Below, in pieces: positions 60,421 through 64,000 of a stretch of 64,000 nucleotides of DNA; position 1 is the stretch's first letter, and the number at the start of each line of letters is the position of its first letter. The DNA lies in contig NC_030685.2 in the NCBI RefSeq assembly GCF_000004195.4, positions 56,854,048 through 56,918,047 of the forward strand, written 5' to 3'. The position numbers were made by a program, and so were the translations under genes. The notes below the pieces were generated by a model. That model did not search any database, was not told the DNA's origin, and was given only the letters and a program-made list of their open reading frames with translations. This DNA comes from Xenopus tropicalis. Taxonomy: Eukaryota; Chordata; Amphibia; Anura; Pipidae.

Positions 60421-60458
60421 ACTTTCTGGATAATGGGTTTCCGGATAAGGGATCCAGG
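60421..60458 (-). mobile_element. terminal scrap of the 50025 family
   Basis: actttctggataatgggttt and ccggataagggatcc, the reverse of the family's ends. Confidence 0.6.
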
Positions 60459-61480
60459 TTGGCATCTCTTTTCAAGATAACTTTAATTTATAATTATTCA
60501 TTTTTTCCCATTCCAGTTTGTACAGAATGATGACCCCACAATTAAATCCTTAACATTCCAAGATTACATGTGAGGTCTCCTCTCACATATAGATTACTGA
60601 ATAATGCTTGCAGTACACTCTAAATATCATCCACCTTACAGCCCCAGTGATTTATTATCTCTGTTTAAGCCTCCAAATAAATCTTGACACTTTTATAGCT
60701 CCCATTATTTTGATAGGTTGAGAATTATTATCTTCTTTGTACTGACACTCAAAGTTATAGGTGTAGTCATCTCCTCTGTGGGTAGAGTTGACTGGCGTGG
60801 TGTATTTGCAATACATGCCTGACATCCCACTGGCCACTGGGAATTAATGGAGAGGAAGGAAAACATTTCTATGAAACATATAGAAAACTTCTGCAAGGCA
60901 GAACTTATATTTTAGTAAGGTTGCTACAAAAATAGTTTTCCCTCTTAGGAGGGGCACAGGTAGTTCTTTTTCTGCCCTATAAAAAGCAAAGAAAACCAGA
61001 AGGTCTCATTGTGCAATTATTGTCCTACTTTGTGGATGATTTTTATCCAAGTCAGTTGTAAACACTGGGAGCAGAACTGACAAGATTCAGATTAAAAAGT
61101 TTGATATAAAACAAGTCATGTAAAAAACAAAAATAGCAGCATGGATCAGAATAACACTTGCAAAATCCCTTTTAATGTGCCAGTGTAAATTGATAAATCG
61201 GCCTATTTGCCATGACTTAAAGCAGGGAAGTCACATTTACATCCACCCATCAACATTATTTTTATATTTATTGAAATTATTTCAAAGTCTGTCCATATTT
61301 GTTTTGCAACAAAATAATAATATATATATATATTTTACAATTATTTAAGTAAGAGTATAGAAGTCACTTCTAACTGATGTAGTATTGATGTTAATGCATA
61401 GGATTGTTTCTAGTAAAATCCATAATGCTGCCACACAGTTAATGGCAAATTCTCATTGCTTAATGTAAAGGAGATTTAGA
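60459..61480. other. intergenic, nothing recognised
   Basis: Only a TA run at 61319-61332 stands out. Confidence 0.6.
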
Positions 61481-61625
61481 CAGGGCTGGAACTAGGGGTA
61501 GGCAGAAGAGGCAGCTGCCTAGGGCGCAAACACTGGGGGGCGCCAGGAACTGCGCATGCGCGCTGAAACGCGAAGGGGGGGGCGGAAGGTGGAGGGGCGA
61601 GGTGGCCGACCCGGTTGCCTGGATA
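61481..61625 (+). mobile_element. GC- and CpG-rich repeat fragment
   Basis: cagggctggaactaggggta, then ggcagctgcctagggcgcaa and ctgcgcatgcgcgctgaaac. A recognised Xenopus-type dispersed repeat; its GC content contrasts sharply with the flanks. Confidence 0.6.
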
Positions 61626-61689
61626 TTTAGAACAGTACTCAGTGGAGGAAATTTTGTGATAGACACAATTTTGTAATGGCATCAAAAAT

Positions 61690-61915
61690 AGTTTCTCTTA
61701 TATAGGGTAAATCTTAAGGGACAATTGACAATTATAAGAGACCAAGACCCTATAGTAGTTGTAAGAAAGAAAATAAAAACATTAGTTTGAAAGAGAGACA
61801 GGAATATAAATAAAGGAGGGCCTAAATAGAGAGATAAGTAATTAAAAACAAAGACAAATTGAGAATAGGCCATTGTATAACATACTAAAAGGTAACCTAA
61901 GGGTGAACCACCCCT
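61690..61915. mobile_element. 35438-family repeat, right-hand part
   Basis: Ends cctaagggtgaaccacccct followed by TTAA (61916-61919), with ttgtataacatactaaaagg before it, as at 47640-47683. The left part is eroded. Confidence 0.65.
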
Positions 61916-61919
61916 TTAA

Positions 61920-62689
61920 GATTTCCCCAAGGGGTTGAAGAGTTTGGAGTTAAAGCTTTTCTGAAGGGCTGAGCAGGACTAGGGATGTGATTGGGGGCAT
62001 GCTGGGTGTGAATGGAATGTTACAGGTCATGGACAAGATATGTATCTCTGGATATATTGTGTCAAGAACAGGTCTTTCCCTTTGTATTATTCACCTCTAT
62101 ACTTTACAGAAAATTTCCCCAAAGCCCCTCAGCTCCACCCAGCTGTTCCACTTCCTGCTTCCTCAGCTGGAGGCTCTTAGCATTTATTTTGTGCTATAAG
62201 AGCCGATCAGCAACTAGATGAACATGACTGCTGTCTGCTCTCTCCTGTGTGAAAGCTGAGCTGTGACTGGCTACCTACATCTCACTGTGCTTGTGAATAA
62301 GAACAGCACAGAAAGGATCAGGTCTTGGTTTAACAACAGGTCTTGGTTTAATCCTGTAAGGGTATTTCCCACAGTGTGGAGCCACCAAACACTCATGTAA
62401 TAAACAAAAGACCAAAAAGAATCTCAAATGGGAGGGGGAGTATAGCCTAGGGGCAAGAGACCTTAAATGTGGATTGCTCAGCGGGATCCTAGTTCCATAC
62501 CCTAGTGCACAACTCCTTGGGAAAAACAGGTTGTTTTGGACAAAATCTCTGCAGACGCAGGTCAAATTTGATGTTAATTTCTTTATAAGTTGTAACAAGT
62601 GAGAAAATATTTTTGAAGTGGCAGTACTGCACAGCAGAAATTTTTATAAACAGATTAGATTGGAAAATCAGTAAACTTTAAAACACTTT
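61920..62689. other. intergenic, nothing recognised
   Basis: No gene or clear repeat. A short direct repeat, caggtcttggtttaa, occurs twice near 62320-62350. Confidence 0.6.
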
Positions 62690-63219
62690 GGGGCTGATTT
62701 ACTAAGACACGAATTCGAATCCGAATTGGAAAAATTCCGATTGGAAAACGAACATTTTGCGACTTTTTTGTATTTTTGCGATTTTTTCGGCGACTTTACA
62801 ACTTTTCGGAAATTATCGCGACTTTTTCGTTACCAATACGATTTGCGCGAAAAAACGCGAGTTTTTCGTAACAATTCCGAAAGTTGCGCAAAATCTGGCG
62901 ATTTTTTCGTAGCGTTAAAACTTGCGCGAAAAGTTGCGCCTTTTTCGTAGCGTTAAAACTTAAAAGGTGCGACGTTTCGCGCAAGTTTTAACGCTACGGA
63001 AAAATCACAACTTTTTGCGTAAGTTTTAACGCTACGAAAAATCGCCAGATTTTGCGCAACTTTCGGAATGGCTACGAAAAACTCGCGTTTTTTCGCACAA
63101 ATCGTATTAGTAACGAAAAAGTCGCGATAATTTTCCGAAAAAATCGCAAAATACCGATCATTATGAAAAAAACGCAATCGGACGCATTCGGCCCGTTCGT
63201 GGGTTAGTAAATGTGCCCC
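62690..63219 (-). mobile_element. long palindromic element, opposite orientation to 44221
   Basis: Begins ggggctgatttactaagaca and ends cgtgggttagtaaatgtgcc plus cc, the reverse of the 44221 copy. Interior of TTTTCGTAGCGTTAAAACTT-like units turning round near 62958. Flanked by TTT on both sides. 530 bp. Confidence 0.9.
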
Positions 63220-63222
63220 TTT

Positions 63223-64000
63223 GAGTATACACTAATATTTTAAAAATGATTACAAAAGCATTGTGCATATTATGTTACTCTAGGCTATTCCTTTTTGTCT
63301 CCTTTTCTTAACTTGTTGATGTATGTCTAATAAATGCTCCATTTGTATACAATGAGCTACTGGGAACAATGCAATATTTACAACACACAGCATGGTAGAG
63401 GAGCCTGGATTTAGTCCATACTTTGTCTAGGATCAATAGGCTGTAACAATTAAAAAAAAGGTAAGGAAAAATAAATCCCACTGTACAAAATTAAACCTAT
63501 AAAATATTTTTTTCCTTTACAAAACTAGATTTTTTCCAAACACTGAAGCTTTTATATTATATTTTGAGCATTAAATCCCTTTGTATCTACCAGCTTCTCT
63601 TCTGCCCTCTCCTGGATGTTCTGTGTTTGTCTGCTGTACCAGATGTTAAATAATCAAACTCATTATCCTTACAATTTGTATTCGCATATGTTTTTCTAGA
63701 GAGATTGATTTTCTAAGCTCTTCACCTCCTCCCATGGTTGCTGTATCTGTGGGAATTCTTTACTTACTGAACTTTTTCCCAGTAGTCCTTGCACTCCATG
63801 CTCTTTCTCTTCAGATGAACTATACTCTCACTTCCTTACCTCTCTGCTGCACTACAGTGTTTGAAGATAAATCAGTTCAAGTATTATTGCACATGCAAAT
63901 TATACATTGTACAGGTATCCAGGGCCAGCAGTACACTTAAGTTCTGCTTTATATCCAGACATTCAAAGTAATTCATAGACATTTATATTATAAGTTTAAA
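63223..64000. other. end of window, nothing recognised
   Basis: No gene, RNA gene or repeat terminus seen. Confidence 0.6.

Overview
The window is vertebrate nuclear DNA, almost certainly from a clawed frog (Xenopus; I cannot separate X. tropicalis from X. laevis). It is AT-rich. It holds one large intron-split gene, and its introns and 3' flank are full of small inverted-repeat elements of the kinds known from Xenopus. There is no sign of bacterial, viral or plasmid organisation.

The gene is cps1, mitochondrial ammonia-dependent carbamoyl-phosphate synthetase I, the entry enzyme of the urea cycle, on the + strand. I can place 33 consecutive coding exons from 50 to 47931. All have AG acceptors and GT donors, all join in frame, and together they make 1325 codons plus a stop. 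With an offset of 175 they match human CPS1 numbering at the activator pocket (Thr1391, Thr1394, Trp1410, Asn1437, Asn1440, Asn1449), and the end falls exactly at residue 1500. The first ~175 residues (targeting peptide and N-terminal part of the small-subunit-like domain), the promoter and the first exons lie upstream of the window. If the frog gene has the 38 exons of the human gene, these are exons 6-38.

Layout: 50-10742 holds sixteen exons, mostly packed with introns of 72-300 bp after one 3.9-kb intron. They encode the inactive glutamine-amidotransferase-like domain, the first ATP-grasp (bicarbonate phosphorylation) half and the start of the oligomerisation region. 10743-28336 has four exons separated by introns of 6.4, 4.3, 1.75 and 4.9 kb. 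28337-43434 encodes the second ATP-grasp (carbamate phosphorylation) half, and 43336-47931 the MGS-like domain that binds N-acetyl-L-glutamate. A short 3' UTR with clustered AATAAA signals ends near 48.2 kb. From there to 64000 I find no gene, only interspersed repeats and a few single-copy-looking stretches that could be conserved non-coding DNA.

The most notable points are: (1) serine in place of the catalytic cysteine in the amidotransferase domain, with further pocket changes, in an otherwise intact ammonia-specific enzyme; (2) a family of 330-850 bp near-palindromic elements with four recognisable members, two in opposite orientation 18 kb apart, one carrying a nine-copy 52-bp minisatellite; (3) several MITE-like families with visible TTAA or TTA target duplications; (4) candidate conserved non-coding elements downstream of the gene. 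I do not see an undescribed enzymatic or defence system here.
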